Notes: generated by a model from the letters alone, not told the origin. Positions 1-12,199 are shown, counted from the stretch's first letter. The stretch is 64,000 nucleotides of DNA from Paraphoma chrysanthemicola (GCA_020744225.1 JAGMWG010000005.1:496001-560000); one strand, 5' to 3'. A program made the numbers and translations.

Positions 1-537
1 TTAATGACGAGCATTTCCATATGGTTATTTTACGTGTTTTCAAGTCCAGCTCAGGAGCATTCCTCGTCCAGTAGCACAAGGTAAGCTGCGTTATTAAATA
101 ATGCATTAAAAGGGAGTGCTTGCAATTAGACTTGGTAGGTCGTCGATGACACTATGATGAGCCCCACGACTGCGAGTGAATGAACCTTATTCAAAGTGTA
201 GCTGTTCGATAATACTGAGTTCGGAGAGAACATACTCGTCAGTTTCAAACGCATAGATAGAAAGCATTATCAGGTAACGTCCAGCTTTTGGTGCTGCTGA
301 TAATCGCTGCTTGAGAACGACCCCGGTGACGCTAGTACCATCCTGGCTAGCGTCCATCGCGGGGCGCACCTGCGCAATTCTCTAAGCGAGCCCGCACCAA
401 ATATCGCACTTCTCGAAGTCGACGTCGCGACAACAGCTAACTCTAGGTTCACCATAAAGTACGTCTGCGGCCCCGAACACTCGTCGGAGCCCTCCTAATC
501 AATCAGACAGAAGCCGTCCTACCAAACCACATACAAC
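1..537. other. Left-edge intergenic region, RPS2 promoter and leader
   Basis: No supportable gene. Only frames of about 60 codons are open. The last 50 bases before the RPS2 start are A/C-rich, as in highly expressed fungal genes, so this stretch probably holds the promoter and 5' leader. Confidence 0.5.
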
Positions 538-1424
538 ATGGCTGATGCAGGCGCACCTCGCGGCGGCGGTGGATTCGGATCTCGCGGTGATCGTGGAGGT
601 GATCGTGGCCGAGGCCGCGGTCGTGGACGCGGTCGCCGTGGCGGCAAGAGCGAGGTACATACAAGCAGAGTTTAAAGACCCAGGCAGAATTGACAAGTGG
701 TACAGGAGAAGGAGTGGCAGCCAGTCACCAAGCTCGGTCGTCTCGTAAAGGCCGGCAAGATCAAGAGCATGGAGGAGATGTATGTTGACGCACAAATGGG
801 CCTGGCGGAGCACGAACTGACAATAGCAGCTACCTCCACTCTCTGCCCATCAAGGAGTACCAGATCGTCGACTTCTTCCTCCCCAAGCTCAAGGACGAGG
901 TCATGAAGATCAAGCCCGTCCAGAAGCAGACCCGTGCCGGTCAGCGTACCCGCTTCAAGGCCATCGTCGTCATCGGTGACTCTGAGGGCCACATTGGTCT
1001 CGGTATCAAGACCTCCAAGGAAGTCGCGACCGCCATCCGCGCCGCCATCATCATCGCCAAGCTCAGCGTCGTCCCAATCCGAAGAGGTTACTGGGGTACC
1101 AACCTCGGTGAGCCTCACTCTCTGCCCACCAAGGAGAGCGGCAAGTGCGGTTCCGTCACCGTCCGTCTCATTCCTGCGCCCCGTGGTACCGGCTTGGTTG
1201 CTTCGCCCGCCGTCAAGCGTCTCTTGCAGCTTGCTGGTGTCCAGGACATCTACACTGCCTCGTCCGGTTCGACCAAGACCCTCGAGAACACCCTCAAGGC
1301 CACATTCGTCGCCGTCGCCAACTCATACGGCTTCCTCACACCAAACTTATGGAAAGAGACGAAGCTCAACAGATCTCCTCTTGAGGAGTACAGCGATGTT
1401 CTCCGTGAGGGCAAGCGTTACTAG
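538..1424 (+). CDS. RPS2: 40S ribosomal protein S2 (uS5)
   Basis: Structural protein of the small cytosolic ribosomal subunit, near the mRNA entry channel, with a role in decoding accuracy. Exons 538-654, 706-779 and 830-1424 join in frame to 261 residues, normal for eukaryotic uS5. The N-terminus is a Gly/Arg-rich (RGG-like) tail of about 35 residues, typical of the eukaryotic protein. It is followed by the S5 RNA-binding domain ([31 protein letters not shown]) and the S5 C-terminal domain ([15 protein letters not shown]). The introns are 51 and 50 bases with GTACAT and GTATGT donors. Start chosen because it gives the conserved [15 protein letters not shown] tail. Identification is by recognition of the sequence and is very secure. 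Confidence 0.97.
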
Positions 1425-2400
1425 ACGGTTTCGGGCGATGTGGGTCTTTTTCAGCATTCCAGGGTTAAGGCGTGAGGTAATGCATTCGGGACCTCAGCTA
1501 TGTATCTGATGATTACGCTGGGTCATCCGGCATGAAAATGAACAACTTCATAACACCTTCAAACTGCTCCGATTTCACGCGCTGGGTTGTGACTGCTTGC
1601 TTACTCGAAACGATCTATGCACAAGGGTGATGCCAAGTCGTACAGACCATGACTTTGACGGCTATCCTACTGGATCGTGGCTCCAGATGATATCAGAATA
1701 GTCGTCATCAAAGTGAATATGACAGAGTAATGCGCTGACAACCATGACTTGCAATAAATTGTAGTTGATTGACTATTTCATTCGTGCGGTCTTGTGTATC
1801 CTCAAGGAATCCCGCTCTTCCAAACGAAACACAAAAAAACATATTGTATCTGGACAGGCCTCTGAACCATGGCAAAGCCTCATCTGACAGTGTCCACGGG
1901 TCGAGCCGAGCGATCATAAAGTCATAAAGCCAATGCGGCATTTGGCGTGATCACAAGCGGAAGTGCGAACGAATGTGGCTTTCTTTTCACGCAGCACTTC
2001 GATTCACAACTATGGCCATCGGACTTGGCATAGGCATGGAGCACTACGCACATATTGGATTGACGCTTGCGCTCATAGATTGTATAGTTTGGGCGCATCG
2101 TGTGTATCCCAACAAGCAGGTCGTCCAATAAAGTTTAAGCAAATAATGACTCTCTTTAGCGGACATAACCAAAGCTTAGACTCTTCGGTTGACGTGAACC
2201 CTAAATCGCCGAACCGAGGCTCAGCGCAGCCGTCTTGCGGGGAGCTTACTATTCAAACCACCGACAACATCACAACATCTGTACGACCATTGAACGCTTC
2301 TCTTTTCCAAAATCCTTGCATTGAATAGAATAAATCTTAAAATCGCGTCGCTTATACCTCTTGTGACAAGCAGTTCTGCTGTACCTACTCTTACATCATC
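1425..2400. other. Intergenic region between RPS2 and enoyl-CoA isomerase gene
   Basis: Contains the RPS2 3' region and the promoter of the next gene. Short open frames only (up to about 120 codons), with no recognisable protein. No repeat or RNA gene seen. Confidence 0.5.
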
Positions 2401-3618
2401 ATGGCTTCACAACAACAATTTCCAGACATTAAATTCGAAATCAAGAACAAGATCGGTATAATCAAGGTACATTCGTTCCTCTACAGCCATAACCCCCTTT
2501 GCCCGCATAATTATACTAACACCCTTCCCACAGTTCAACCGTCCTAAAGCCCTAAACTCCTTTGGCGGCTCGCTCATCTCCTCCACCATCGGCGCGCTGC
2601 GCGTCCTCAACGACCACCCAGACACCATCTTCACCGTGCTCACGGGCGAAGGACGCTTCTTCTCTGCTGGCGCGGATGTAACCGGAATTGCCAGTGCCGG
2701 GGTACGTTGACTTTCCATGAAGTTGCTGATATGCAGCGGTTTTTCTGCGAGGCTCGTTGGCTGACATGCATCATAATAGGGCGAGAAGTTTAACAATGTC
2801 GGGGAGCAGAAAGTCAAGTTTTTGGAGAGATTTTCGTATGGTGAGTCTAATTTCATATTTCCTGAATCCGCCGCTTCCATTCGGTCTCGTTGCCAAAAGC
2901 AATAATGACATTCACGACAACACACCACCCAAATGCCTTTGGAGATCTATTGCTCCAAATTTTCATGTTACAGTCAGGTTGAACGGCCTGGACTGCACTC
3001 AGCAATTTGGATTTGTACCACATCTCATAGCCCATCCACCGAAGCTAACAAATCCCGTCCTCAAAACCAGCCCAAGAACTCCTCCGCTCCATGATCGACC
3101 ACAAAAAAGTCCTCATCCTGGCCCTCAACGGCCCCGCCGTCGGCGGCGGTGCAGCATGGTTCCCCGGCATCGCCGACATCGTGCTTGCATCCAACACCGC
3201 ATGGCTTCAAATCACCTTTTCGGCTTTAGGCCTCGTGCCTGAGAACGGCTCCGCCATCTCCTTCGCACAATCCCTCGGCATCCACCGCGCCAACGAATTC
3301 CTCATGTTCGGCCGCAAACTGCACGCCGACGAGCTCCTGTCCACGGGTCTCTACAACTACGTCTGGGAAGCCGAGGGCGAGGCGTTCCAAGCCAAGGTCG
3401 TCGAGTACCTCGAAGACCAGCTCAAGGTCAACGACGGCAAGAGCATGATGGAGATGAAGCGGTTGCAGAATGCGCCGATTCGAGACGCAAGATTGATTGC
3501 GGTTGTGAATGCTGTGGATGCGCTGGCGGAGAGGTTTGTGGAGGGCGCGCCGGCGAAGAGGTTTGAGGCGAAGGTCAAGGAGTTGGAGGATAAGAGGAAG
3601 GCGAGGGCGAAGATTTGA
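2401..3618 (+). CDS. Peroxisomal enoyl-CoA hydratase/isomerase family protein
   Basis: Crotonase-fold enzyme, probably a delta3,delta2-enoyl-CoA isomerase (ECI/DCI type) used to break down unsaturated fatty acids. Exons 2401-2466, 2534-2701, 2780-2840 and 3071-3618 give 280 residues, the usual family length. Oxyanion-hole segments are visible: FFSAGADVTG near residue 70 and LNGPAVGGGAAW near residue 115. The acidic residue at LVPENGS fits the isomerase subgroup better than hydratases with two catalytic Glu. The C-terminus ends in AKI, a variant type-1 peroxisomal targeting signal known from fungal beta-oxidation enzymes, so a peroxisomal location is inferred. The third intron is long for this window (230 bases). 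Substrate and exact reaction cannot be fixed from sequence. Confidence 0.88.
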
Positions 3619-3639
3619 GAGAGTGGTGTGTGATGTTTG

Positions 3640-3645
3640 AATAAA
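3640..3645 (+). terminator. Candidate polyadenylation signal AATAAA
   Basis: Perfect AATAAA hexamer 22 bases after the stop codon of the enoyl-CoA isomerase gene. The position is plausible for a fungal poly(A) positioning element; 3' ends are not visible from sequence. Confidence 0.4.
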
Positions 3646-4404
3646 ACGAGGCTGTAGAATATAAGTGCTTTGGACATACAGCTCAGTTTAATCTGTAGCA
3701 CTTCGCAGCACCTAAGCAGAATGAACGTTCGTTGGAGTGAAGATTTGCACAAACTCAATTCGTGTCCTTCAGATCAAGAGAAGTAAAGATTGACTGTACA
3801 TTGTGGGGTAAGGTTTCGCTCAGCCCGTGATACATCAATAAATTGTGGCTAGCGTTGAGTACCGCGGAGACTCCAGTGGTGCCCTCATTTTCAACCGAGT
3901 GCACGAATCTGGTGATAAAGCTATAAAGTGTTTTTATTTAATTGGTATATGGTACACATGTACGTCTCAATCCTCGCTATTGGTCGCGGTGCCATATTTC
4001 GACCCTTGGTATCTGTCTGATCTGTGACATTCATGGTTCACGCCCAGCGCACATGCAAGTGCCAAGATCAGAGAATATGTAGACGATGAAGTCGAGGAGA
4101 GACGTAATCTAGAACTAGACACTAAGAAAGGGGTATGCGCATCCTAAACATGCAATGCCAGTATGAGGAACAAATAACAAACAGAACAGGTGCCAGGAGT
4201 TCGTGGTCAAATGAGGGTGGAAAGGGTGGAGGAAGTATATCCAGATAGAAGCGCCAAATGTCTCTTCATAAGTTCTGATCGGAGTCCGCCGAGCTTGCTA
4301 GGTCGAAGTGGGTCAGGCCGAAGACTCTCGTCAGACAATTCGTCCGTAAATGTCGGTTCAAGCCGATATCTTTGTCGGGTGATGTGCGTCGCCAGTTATT
4401 GCGA
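3646..4404. other. Convergent intergenic region
   Basis: Lies between the convergent enoyl-CoA isomerase (+) and septin (-) genes, so it should hold two 3' ends. No gene or repeat recognised. Confidence 0.5.
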
Positions 4405-6336
4405 TTAAATGCCAGCGCTTCGGTGCTGTCTATACTCGCGGCCACCCGCGCTGGACGCACGCCCATTGGCCGCTGGAACGCTGAGCTGCCTCATTGATGG
4501 CCCATCCGAGGTGACAACTTGGCGACGGCTGTTTCCCTTCTCCAGACGCTGCGTCCTCCAGCCCTCATACCATTGCTCGCGGGACGCTTCACGGAGTTCG
4601 GACCGCCACTCGCTAAAGACACTCTCTCGCAGTCTGACAAAGTCGCAGTGCTCAGGATTGTAGGGATCAGCAAATCCCCATGGGAACTTGCGACCAATTA
4701 CTTCAGGCTCGTATGGATCTGGTGAGATGATACTAAGGGGCAGGAATGGTGTCTCCGCGTCCTCGCTTTGAATAGATGCGGAAATGGCGGATGGCTTGCG
4801 GCTATGGTTCTTCTTCGCGCTTGGTGGCGAAGTTGGTGGGGAACGTGAATTGGAAGAATTGGACGAGCCGATTGAGCGTGCCGCCTCGGACGATGAGCGT
4901 TCAAGAATCTTATTCAAAACGTCTGGCTTGGCCTCGCCATCGGACGAATCGTTGTAGTCGTCCTCGTCGCGCTCGTCTAGCCGGTCAGGGTCCTCCTCGT
5001 CCTCGTCAAGATCCAAGTTCAACGCTTCCAAAGGGTCGAGCTTCGCACGCTTGATTGTGTCCCACACCATCTTCTTCAAATGGCGCATATGTGCTCCTGT
5101 GATCGTGTCTGCCTTGCTGATGACAGGGATGACAGTAGTCTTTCCCTGTAGTTCTCGGAGAACGTTCAGATCCAAATTCTCGTCGAGGCCTCCGAAGATG
5201 GCACTTCCAACCTTGACGACATTAGATCGCTTACGAGCCTCGGCGATGTTCGAGTCCAAGCGGGCTGGATCGAGGATAAGGAAGACGCAGTGGATGTGAG
5301 TATCCTTGGCGCCTGGGGCACGCACGACCTTCTGCTCTTCGCCGAAAGTGTCCTCGAACTTGGACTCGAGGAAGGAGGTGATGATGGGTAGCTGGAAGTC
5401 GACGACGTTCTTCTCCAGGCCCTCCGAGTCCCACAAAGTAACTCCGACGCGCTCGCCATCGACCTCCGTCTCCAAGTATTCCGAAGTGAAAGACGAGTCC
5501 TCTGCAACTGCTGTGGCAGGTGGGGATGGCGTGTTGGGTCGCTTCTTCTTGGGTAAGGCGAGCGCAGTGCGCAAGAAGTCAATGAAAGAGGACTTGCCGC
5601 AGCCCTTGGTGCCAATGACGAGGATGCTGTTGACGGGTCAGTGGAGCCTCGCGATGGCATGTTCATGAACTCACTTGAATGGCGTGGGGTCCTTCCTCCG
5701 CCTCACGCGACGTGGGCTGTTCACAGTGCTGACGTGGCTGCTGGCATAGCTGTAGCGACCACGGTGGGTCATGCTCTCGGTCCTGGCGTACGGGTCGACG
5801 TCCATGTAGGAGGGCGAGGAGCTGGGCATAGGCGGCGGGGCGACCGCGAGGCTGCTCTGGGGCACCATGCGGTGCTGTTCGACCGACGGACGGCTGAAGT
5901 TGTGGCTATAGTTGCCACCGTGGTTGCCACCGTGGTGGCCACCGTAGTTGCCGCTGTAGTTGCCGACCTTGTTGGAGACGATGGCGACGGAGTCGGGGCG
6001 GTAGGCTTCCCCTCCAAAGGACTCGATCTGGGGAAGAGCCGAGTGCGAGGGCAGGCGCGGAGGCTGCTTGGGGAGCATGGCGGCTTCCCTTTGCCTGCGC
6101 AGGGCCTCCTCCTGGGCAAGAGCCTTCTGCTTCTTGCTCATCTTGCCTCCGGATGCGCTGCGACTAGTGCTGCGGGTTTCGGCGCTGGACTTGCGGCGCA
6201 GGAAGTTGAATGAGGTTCTTCGCTGCTGGTCGCTGGCGGGCTGCGCTACGGTGGGGAGGGCAGACGGGTCGGGCGAGCCGTCTTTCACCGAGGAATTAGG
6301 GTAATTACGTGGTTTGGTAGGCGTGGTGCGGTCCAT
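4405..6336 (-). CDS. aspE: Septin, AspE-like
   Basis: Septin-type GTP-binding protein of filamentous fungi, expected at the cell cortex and septa. Two exons on the minus strand, 6336-5675 and 5626-4405, join to 627 residues. The first 220 residues are a basic, Ser/Pro-rich extension with a Gly/Asn/His repeat. The 48-base intron falls just before the G domain. The G1 P-loop GTKGCGKS is at about 226-233, the G3 equivalent reads WDSEGLEK instead of the usual DTPG, and the G4 motif is SKAD. A long acidic/Ser-rich insert lies within the G domain (DLDEDEEDPDRL onwards), and the septin unique element includes FPWGFADPYNPEHCDF. No C-terminal coiled coil is seen. Degenerate G3, low-complexity insert and absent coiled coil match the AspE group rather than core CDC3/10/11/12 septins. 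Confidence 0.9.
5911..5964 (-). repeat. Short tandem repeat coding Gly/Asn/His in the septin N-terminus
   Basis: About 4.5 imperfect copies of a 12-base unit (plus-strand form GTTGCCACCGTG) encode a repeated N-Y/H-x-G-G pattern in the septin extension. The unit length is a multiple of three, so copy number could vary without a frameshift. Confidence 0.7.
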
Positions 6337-8115
6337 GGTGGGCGCTTCGAGGGCTCAAATATCAACGGGCAAGCGTCGCGCGCGTGTAATCTCAGTTAAT
6401 GACAAAGGAGTAGCGCTGTGTTGGATGCTGTCTCGCCGGGCTACCCTCTCCTGCTGACGGCTCCGTGATTTGCGTGTGCTGGCAGTGTGGGAGAGTGAAA
6501 TTGGAGGGAGCAGCTGTTTGGGCGTGGGCCGGGTCAGCCGTGGATACTCGCGACCTGAGTGGAGGGCTGCGGTGGAGTGAATGGTCAGGGTCTAATTACG
6601 CACCTTAGCCCAATGCTACTGCAGGTACAAATTGCGCGGCGCGACGGAGCGTTGACAACCCCAGATTCTGAGCACGACTAGGAGCCTCGGGCAATGGCGC
6701 GGTGCACGTCAGGAGAAGGAGCGAACGTGAGCAGCGCAGCCACAAGAGCATCCACACGACTCTGTGTGTGACGCGTCGAAAAGAAAGGGAAGAAGGCTGG
6801 CGACGTGCAATTGGCCGCGGCTCTTCCCAGCTGAGAGGCGGGAAACAAGAAGCAGCAGCAGCGACTAGGGTGGCACGTACGACTCGCTGTCAATGCGAAA
6901 CCCGTCGCCCGACCACAACGTCAATTAGCAGCATTACCAACTTCTATTTCTTAATGCCATGCCCGACGCATGTTTGGTACGCGACAATCTCGTGTACCTG
7001 GCAGAACAAGATTATCGTGCCCACCCGCCGACGTGCAGCCATATGCGCGCCGCCAGGGTACCCACGCGCCGTCCTCCCGCTGTCGCATGCCAGAAATAGG
7101 GGCTCTGGGACACGATCTTCTGATCTCCGCATGGAGGGTGACTTGACGCAGACGAGGCGTCCCCAGCGGATGGCATGAACGCCATTACCGGTTGTTCCTC
7201 CGTCCCATGGAACACCCACGATCGCCTGTTTCAGGTCAACCGTCTGGGCTAAGATAAGATAGCTGTCCGATGGCGTAGCCATGGCGCTGTTCTCGCTCCT
7301 GTTGCTGAGGAATATCTGTTCCTTCCAGCAGGAGTCCAATTCCTGCCAGGGGCTTGTGTCTGACTCGCGGCGTGCGTCAACCTGGAGGTGAACTTGGGTC
7401 GAGATAATAGCCAAAGCGACGACAACCTCAAGCTGGCATGAGAGGATGACTGCCGTCGCTGTCACGGAGTCAACAATACACCCATTCGTGCGTCTGCGTC
7501 TCTGTCGTGCATGAGATCGAGCTCGCAATGGCTTCTCTACGATTCTCGGATCATCCTTCGCGCAGCACACTGGTGGCCTTGACGAGTTCGTTCGAGCGCC
7601 TTCGTGGATCAGGTCGGCAGATGTGTTCTGGTGTCTGACATTGTGTCCCACGAGGGGTATGACAACCCAACTACCATTCAATGGGCCCGCCGCACACGCC
7701 GCAATATGGAGATATGCATAGGCTCACAATGTCCGTCTTTAACCATGATAAGGGGCCCAATCAGTCTGTTGGTACTTACCAAAGCAGCCGCCATAGCGAC
7801 ATAAGTGCAATGATTCTTACAGTCCAAGTTCAGAATCTCGCACTTTGTCTTGGGCGCGATGTCCAAAACTAGAATTATGTCTTGAGTGCTCCTTCCATTG
7901 ACGAATGGCAACGTGCTGCTGTTGCTGACGCTTGCCTCAACCCTGCTGCGCTTAGCGCTTACCCAACTTACCCAACAGAGGCACTGGGGTCGTCCTGTAT
8001 TGGACCACACTCTTCGTACATCGTCGGAATACAAACATCTGTCGGTAGCCACTTTGGCACCTTCCACCACTTTTGCTCTTCAAGTTTCTCCATTGAGCCA
8101 GATTTGTTGCTCAGT
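6337..8115. other. Divergent intergenic region with one long orphan frame
   Basis: Shared upstream region of the septin (-) and P450 (+) genes. A CCAAT-type element in inverted form (ATTGG) occurs near 6810. A 245-codon open frame on the minus strand (7681-6944) and a neighbouring 130-codon minus frame (8070-7678) are long for non-coding DNA. Neither resembles a known protein, and no splice model joining them is convincing, so no gene is called. Confidence 0.4.
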
Positions 8116-10193
8116 ATGGGGCTTTTCGAGGACCACAGGGTCCTTTCGACCGTCGCGAGCCTGTTTGTGTTGTGGCTTGTAGGGAAGGCTGTAGTTGTCA
8201 TCAAAGATCGCCAGCGAGTTAAGAAACTGGTAGGTTTTCCCCATGTCTCCTTACATGGTTTCTTCATTACTTGGAGCTCTTCTCGTGAGCACCTGGCCAA
8301 TACTTGCTCGCGTCGAGTCTGTGAATGAGCCAAAAGATATCTCAAACTAAGTGTGTACATAGCCTGGACCACCAATGCACCCAATCTTTGGCCATCTCAT
8401 CTCTGTCGGCAAAGTCGCCATGAAGATTCCCGCGAGGGCCCATCCGCATACTCTTGCCGCGTATATGCAGCGCGAGTACGATCTAGGACCCATCTTCTTC
8501 ATGGATATCAGGCCAGTATCCGGCCTCAACCTTATCATCGCGGACCCGTAAGAGACTATCAAAACACGCTGATCATCGCTAATGAATATCCAGAGAAATT
8601 GCTCGCCAAATCTCAGAATCTGGGCTAAATAAGCACCCATCTCTGGGCGAAGCGATCGAGCCACTTGCTGGCAAGATGAACATGCTATCAACAGATGGTG
8701 CATTCTGGAAGAAATGGCGAAGTATTTTCAACCCTGGTTTCTCTGTACAGCAAGTCGTTAGCCAGGTACCAGCGTACGTGTACAGTCCACCCAACTTCTC
8801 ATTCTAACACTAATCTGTACCAATAATAAGCATCGTCGAATGCGGTCAAGATTTCATCAAGCTTCTCGATGAGCATGCAAAGGCCGATCACGTGTTCAGA
8901 CTCGAAGAGGAGGTAAGTAACGCGACTCTTAGACATCCGCATCAGCAGCGATCATCACACCGAACCTGGCGAAGCCCACTATCCAACCTCCATCGAAATC
9001 TATAACATTCGCTTGCTCTCTCGAGGAGTCTGCTAACCTTCCGGCAGACGACCAAGATTACCATCGACGTCATTGGCAAAGTCGTATGTGACCACGACTT
9101 CAGAACCCTGTCAGCGGAGAACGAATTCATGACCACCATGAGAAACACACTTTCCTGGATGCCGGATATGCAATCGATCAATCCGTTTCATACCCGTCAT
9201 CCTCTACGACCTATCTTTTGGTGGTACTACAAGAAGAAGATGGACCGTTACATTGGCAAAGTCCTAGATGAGCGCTTCGTGGGTCGAGAAGCAAAGTCGA
9301 CGAAGAAGTCAAAGACCAAGACAGGGATCGACCTTGCGTTGCAGGAGTATTTCAAGGAGAACGGACAAGATGTGGACTCGGAGAATGTCACAATGGATGC
9401 TGAATTTCGCAAAGCCGCCATTGACAATCTCCTCATCCTCCTCTTCGCCGGGCACGACACCACCGCCTCAACACTATGCTACTGGTACTACCTCCCGCCC
9501 TACTTCATCAGTTCAGACTGACCACTGATACACACTAGCTACCACATTCTCTCCAAACATCCCAGCGCTCTGACCACCATTCGCGCCGAACTCGACTCCG
9601 TCTTCGGAACCAATGTCCCCGCCGGCGAGCAACTCAAAACCAATCCCTACCTCGTCAACAATCTTGAATACACGCTCGCTGTGATCAAAGAAATCCTCCG
9701 CCTCTGGGCGCCCGCCTCAGGTGTTCGCATCGGGCGCAAAGGCTTCTTCATCAAAGACCCAGTGTCCGGTGCCATGATCGACACGGACGGCCTGCTCATC
9801 TGGACCGTCAGCATGGCCATGCACCGTGACCCACGCATCTGGGGCCCGGACGTGGACGAATTCAAGCCCGAGCGCTTCTTACCCGCCAACGCAGACAAAC
9901 TTCCCGCGAACGCATGGCGGCCGTTCGAGAAGGGACCGAGGAACTGCATTGGCCAGGAACTTGCGCTGATTGAGATGAAGGTTGTACTTGCAATGACGGT
10001 ACGCGAGTTTGATTTCCACGCTGCGTACGATGAATTAGATAAAGTGATGGGAGACGGGAGCTTGTGGACAAAGGATGCGAGTTTTAGGAAGGGCCCAATG
10101 GAGGCGTTTGGGGAGAGGATGCATCAGATTTTGCTGGCGGCGGCGAAGCCCAGTGAGGGGATGCCGGCGAGGGTGTATAGGAGGAAGGTGTAG
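8116..10193 (+). CDS. Cytochrome P450 monooxygenase
   Basis: Microsomal heme-thiolate oxygenase. Six exons (8116-8229, 8363-8547, 8594-8773, 8831-8912, 9048-9484, 9539-10193) give 550 residues. The N-terminal hydrophobic anchor (residues 9-30) is followed by a basic stretch and the proline-rich hinge PGPPMHPIFGH. The I-helix oxygen-binding motif AGHDTT, the K-helix ExxR (KEILR), PERF, and the heme loop FEKGPRNCIG with axial Cys at about 469 are all present, so the enzyme looks intact. The pattern resembles the CYP4/CYP52-like fungal class, which often hydroxylates fatty chains, but the substrate is unknown. Start chosen for the anchor; introns are 46-135 bases. Co-oriented with the following acid phosphatase and catalase-like genes. 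Confidence 0.93.
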
Positions 10194-10718
10194 AGGCTTG
10201 ATATTATTCACGAGTGTTGCAGCGGTCGTGTCAAGGGGTAGTTAAGACATCTTAGACATATACATCGTAATGTGTTCTTGGTCCAGACGTGGCATCGTGT
10301 TCTTGAACCACATTCATGTGAAGGCGTCTTATCTTCCTTCGTAGGGCAGTCGGTCATGGCCACTTTCCTGAACGACAATTTGTGCAGAAGAGTTTATAGT
10401 ATGCTCTACTCGTCAACACAGTGATGTAGGCACCATGGTCGGCAAATCGCACACGAACAGACCAGTGTGCCAAAAGCCGTCTCGACCAATCACAGTGGCG
10501 AACGTCAACGCGTGCTTTCCTAACTCTCGTCTTCCGCACCTCATCTCTTCCATCCCGACTTTCATCAGCCGGCGACCTGCTCAATCTGTCATGGAGTCCC
10601 ACATCGTTCGTTGCCTAGTAGTTTGTTCATAATGCTCAACATGTCTCGTTTTCGTTTCCTCGCTCTTTTCATATTCGTTTTGCTCTGCACTACTTTCACA
10701 CTTTTTAGATCTGTATCA
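10194..10718. other. Intergenic region, P450 to acid phosphatase
   Basis: Holds the P450 3' end and the acid phosphatase promoter. An in-frame upstream ATG at 10632 could extend the next gene by 29 codons. Nothing else recognised. Confidence 0.45.
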
Positions 10719-12199
10719 ATGCCTTCCATGAAATCTCTCTTCACTATAGCCCTAAGCTCAGTTGTGGCAGCGCAAAATGTAACAATAGATCTGGGCTGGT
10801 ATCCGCCGAAAAAGAGCTGGATCAACGATCTCGGACAAGTGTTGAACGGGACGGGAACGAATGGCTTTTTGTTTAACGGGTCGCAAACACCGGACGGAGT
10901 CGCGTATGGAACGTACAACTGGTGTAATATGCCACACGTCAGGGCGCAGGAGTACCCTAGAGTGAGTGGGGAGTATGAGCTGCGCTATGTAGAGGTGTAC
11001 GGTTATCCCAACAAAGAACCTGGACATTGAGCCTAGGTGCTGACTGTTGTAGGATACATCGCCACCATAAGAGGACGCCATATGCTTCAAATACCTTTCC
11101 GAAAGAATCGTATGGATGGAGTTGCGATGACCAGGGACTCTTTTACTACGGGCAGCCACTCAATCCTGAAGGAAACAGCTCCGCGCCGACCTACTGGAGC
11201 GTCTTTACAAACGATGTAAACCCGTTCCAGCAAAATGGCTTCAAGGGGAGTTGCCAGTTCCCGCAGATTACTCGAAGCGGACTAGACGATTCCTGGCAAC
11301 ACGGTCAGGATTTGTACAGCGTGTATCACGATCTCCTTGGCTTTCTGCCCGAAAACTTAAGCGACAAGGTTTCCTTCCGCGTGACGAATAACCAGATCAC
11401 ATCGCAAGTCGCCGGTATGCTCGTGGAAGGAATGTTGAAGCCAAGTTCAACCGTGCCATTGAAGATCCAACCTACAGGGATCGACTCTCTGGAGCCACAA
11501 TACTCGTGCCCAAAAGCCTCGTCGCTGTACAGCTCTTACGGCGTAGGCAGTAAAGCACCGAATTGGACCGCGCACCTAACTGCCGCAAAACCGATATTTG
11601 ACTCTCTTGATGCGATATCCGGTGTACCAAGCGACTCGACCGAGTGGCACAAATCGTTCGATCACTACTACGACAATTTATCAGCACGACAATGCCATGC
11701 CAAACCGCTACCGTGTAGTAGTAACGATACGAGCGCGTGCGTTACCCAAGATCAAGCTGATGCTGTCTACCGACTCGGACAATATGAATACAGCTTCATC
11801 TACCGCGATAGTCCGCAGTCTCTGCAAGCAGCAGTAGGCTCGTACGGTGTATATCTCGCTGAACTTGCGGACAACATTCGCTCAGCGATATCTGGATCTT
11901 CGTCCGTTATTTATCGACACAATGTTGCGCACGATGGGTCGGTATCACGGCTATTGAGCTTCTTGCAGATTGAGCAGATGGTCTGGGTGGGCATGGGAAG
12001 TGAGGTCGTGTTCGAGATATACCAAAAGCAAAAGGATGGGAAGGAATACATTAGGATCTTGTGGGGTGGGCAGGTGTTGAAGAGTTCGAATCCGAGTTTG
12101 AGAGAAGTAGATATGTTGGACTTGGATGTGTTCTTAGGCTACGTGGATGGGTTGGTAGGACAGAGAGCGGGGAAGGTGGTACAATTTTGTGCATCGTAA
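10719..12199 (+). CDS. Histidine acid phosphatase family protein, secreted
   Basis: Branch-2 histidine phosphatase, releasing phosphate from organic esters outside the cell or in the secretory pathway. Exons 10719-10996 and 11053-12199 give 474 residues. The intron interrupts the catalytic motif region; after splicing it reads VEVIHRHHKRTPYA, matching the RHxxRTP phosphohistidine signature at about residue 96. The C-terminal proton-donor motif is HDGS near residue 383. The N-terminus MPSMKSLFTIALSSVVAAQ is a good signal peptide, and several N-glycosylation sequons follow (NVT, NGT, NGS). An upstream in-frame ATG at 10632 would add a second hydrophobic segment; 10719 is preferred because it places a clean cleavage site. 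Substrate (phytate or other) not determinable. Confidence 0.88.

Noticed and set aside
934..1509. 191-codon plus-strand frame overlapping RPS2
   Set aside because: Alternative frame of the highly codon-biased RPS2 exon 3; composition is Pro/Ser/Arg noise.
5641..6213. 190-codon plus-strand open frame rich in Val/Ala/Gly
   Set aside because: Antisense shadow of the septin N-terminal exon and its repeat.
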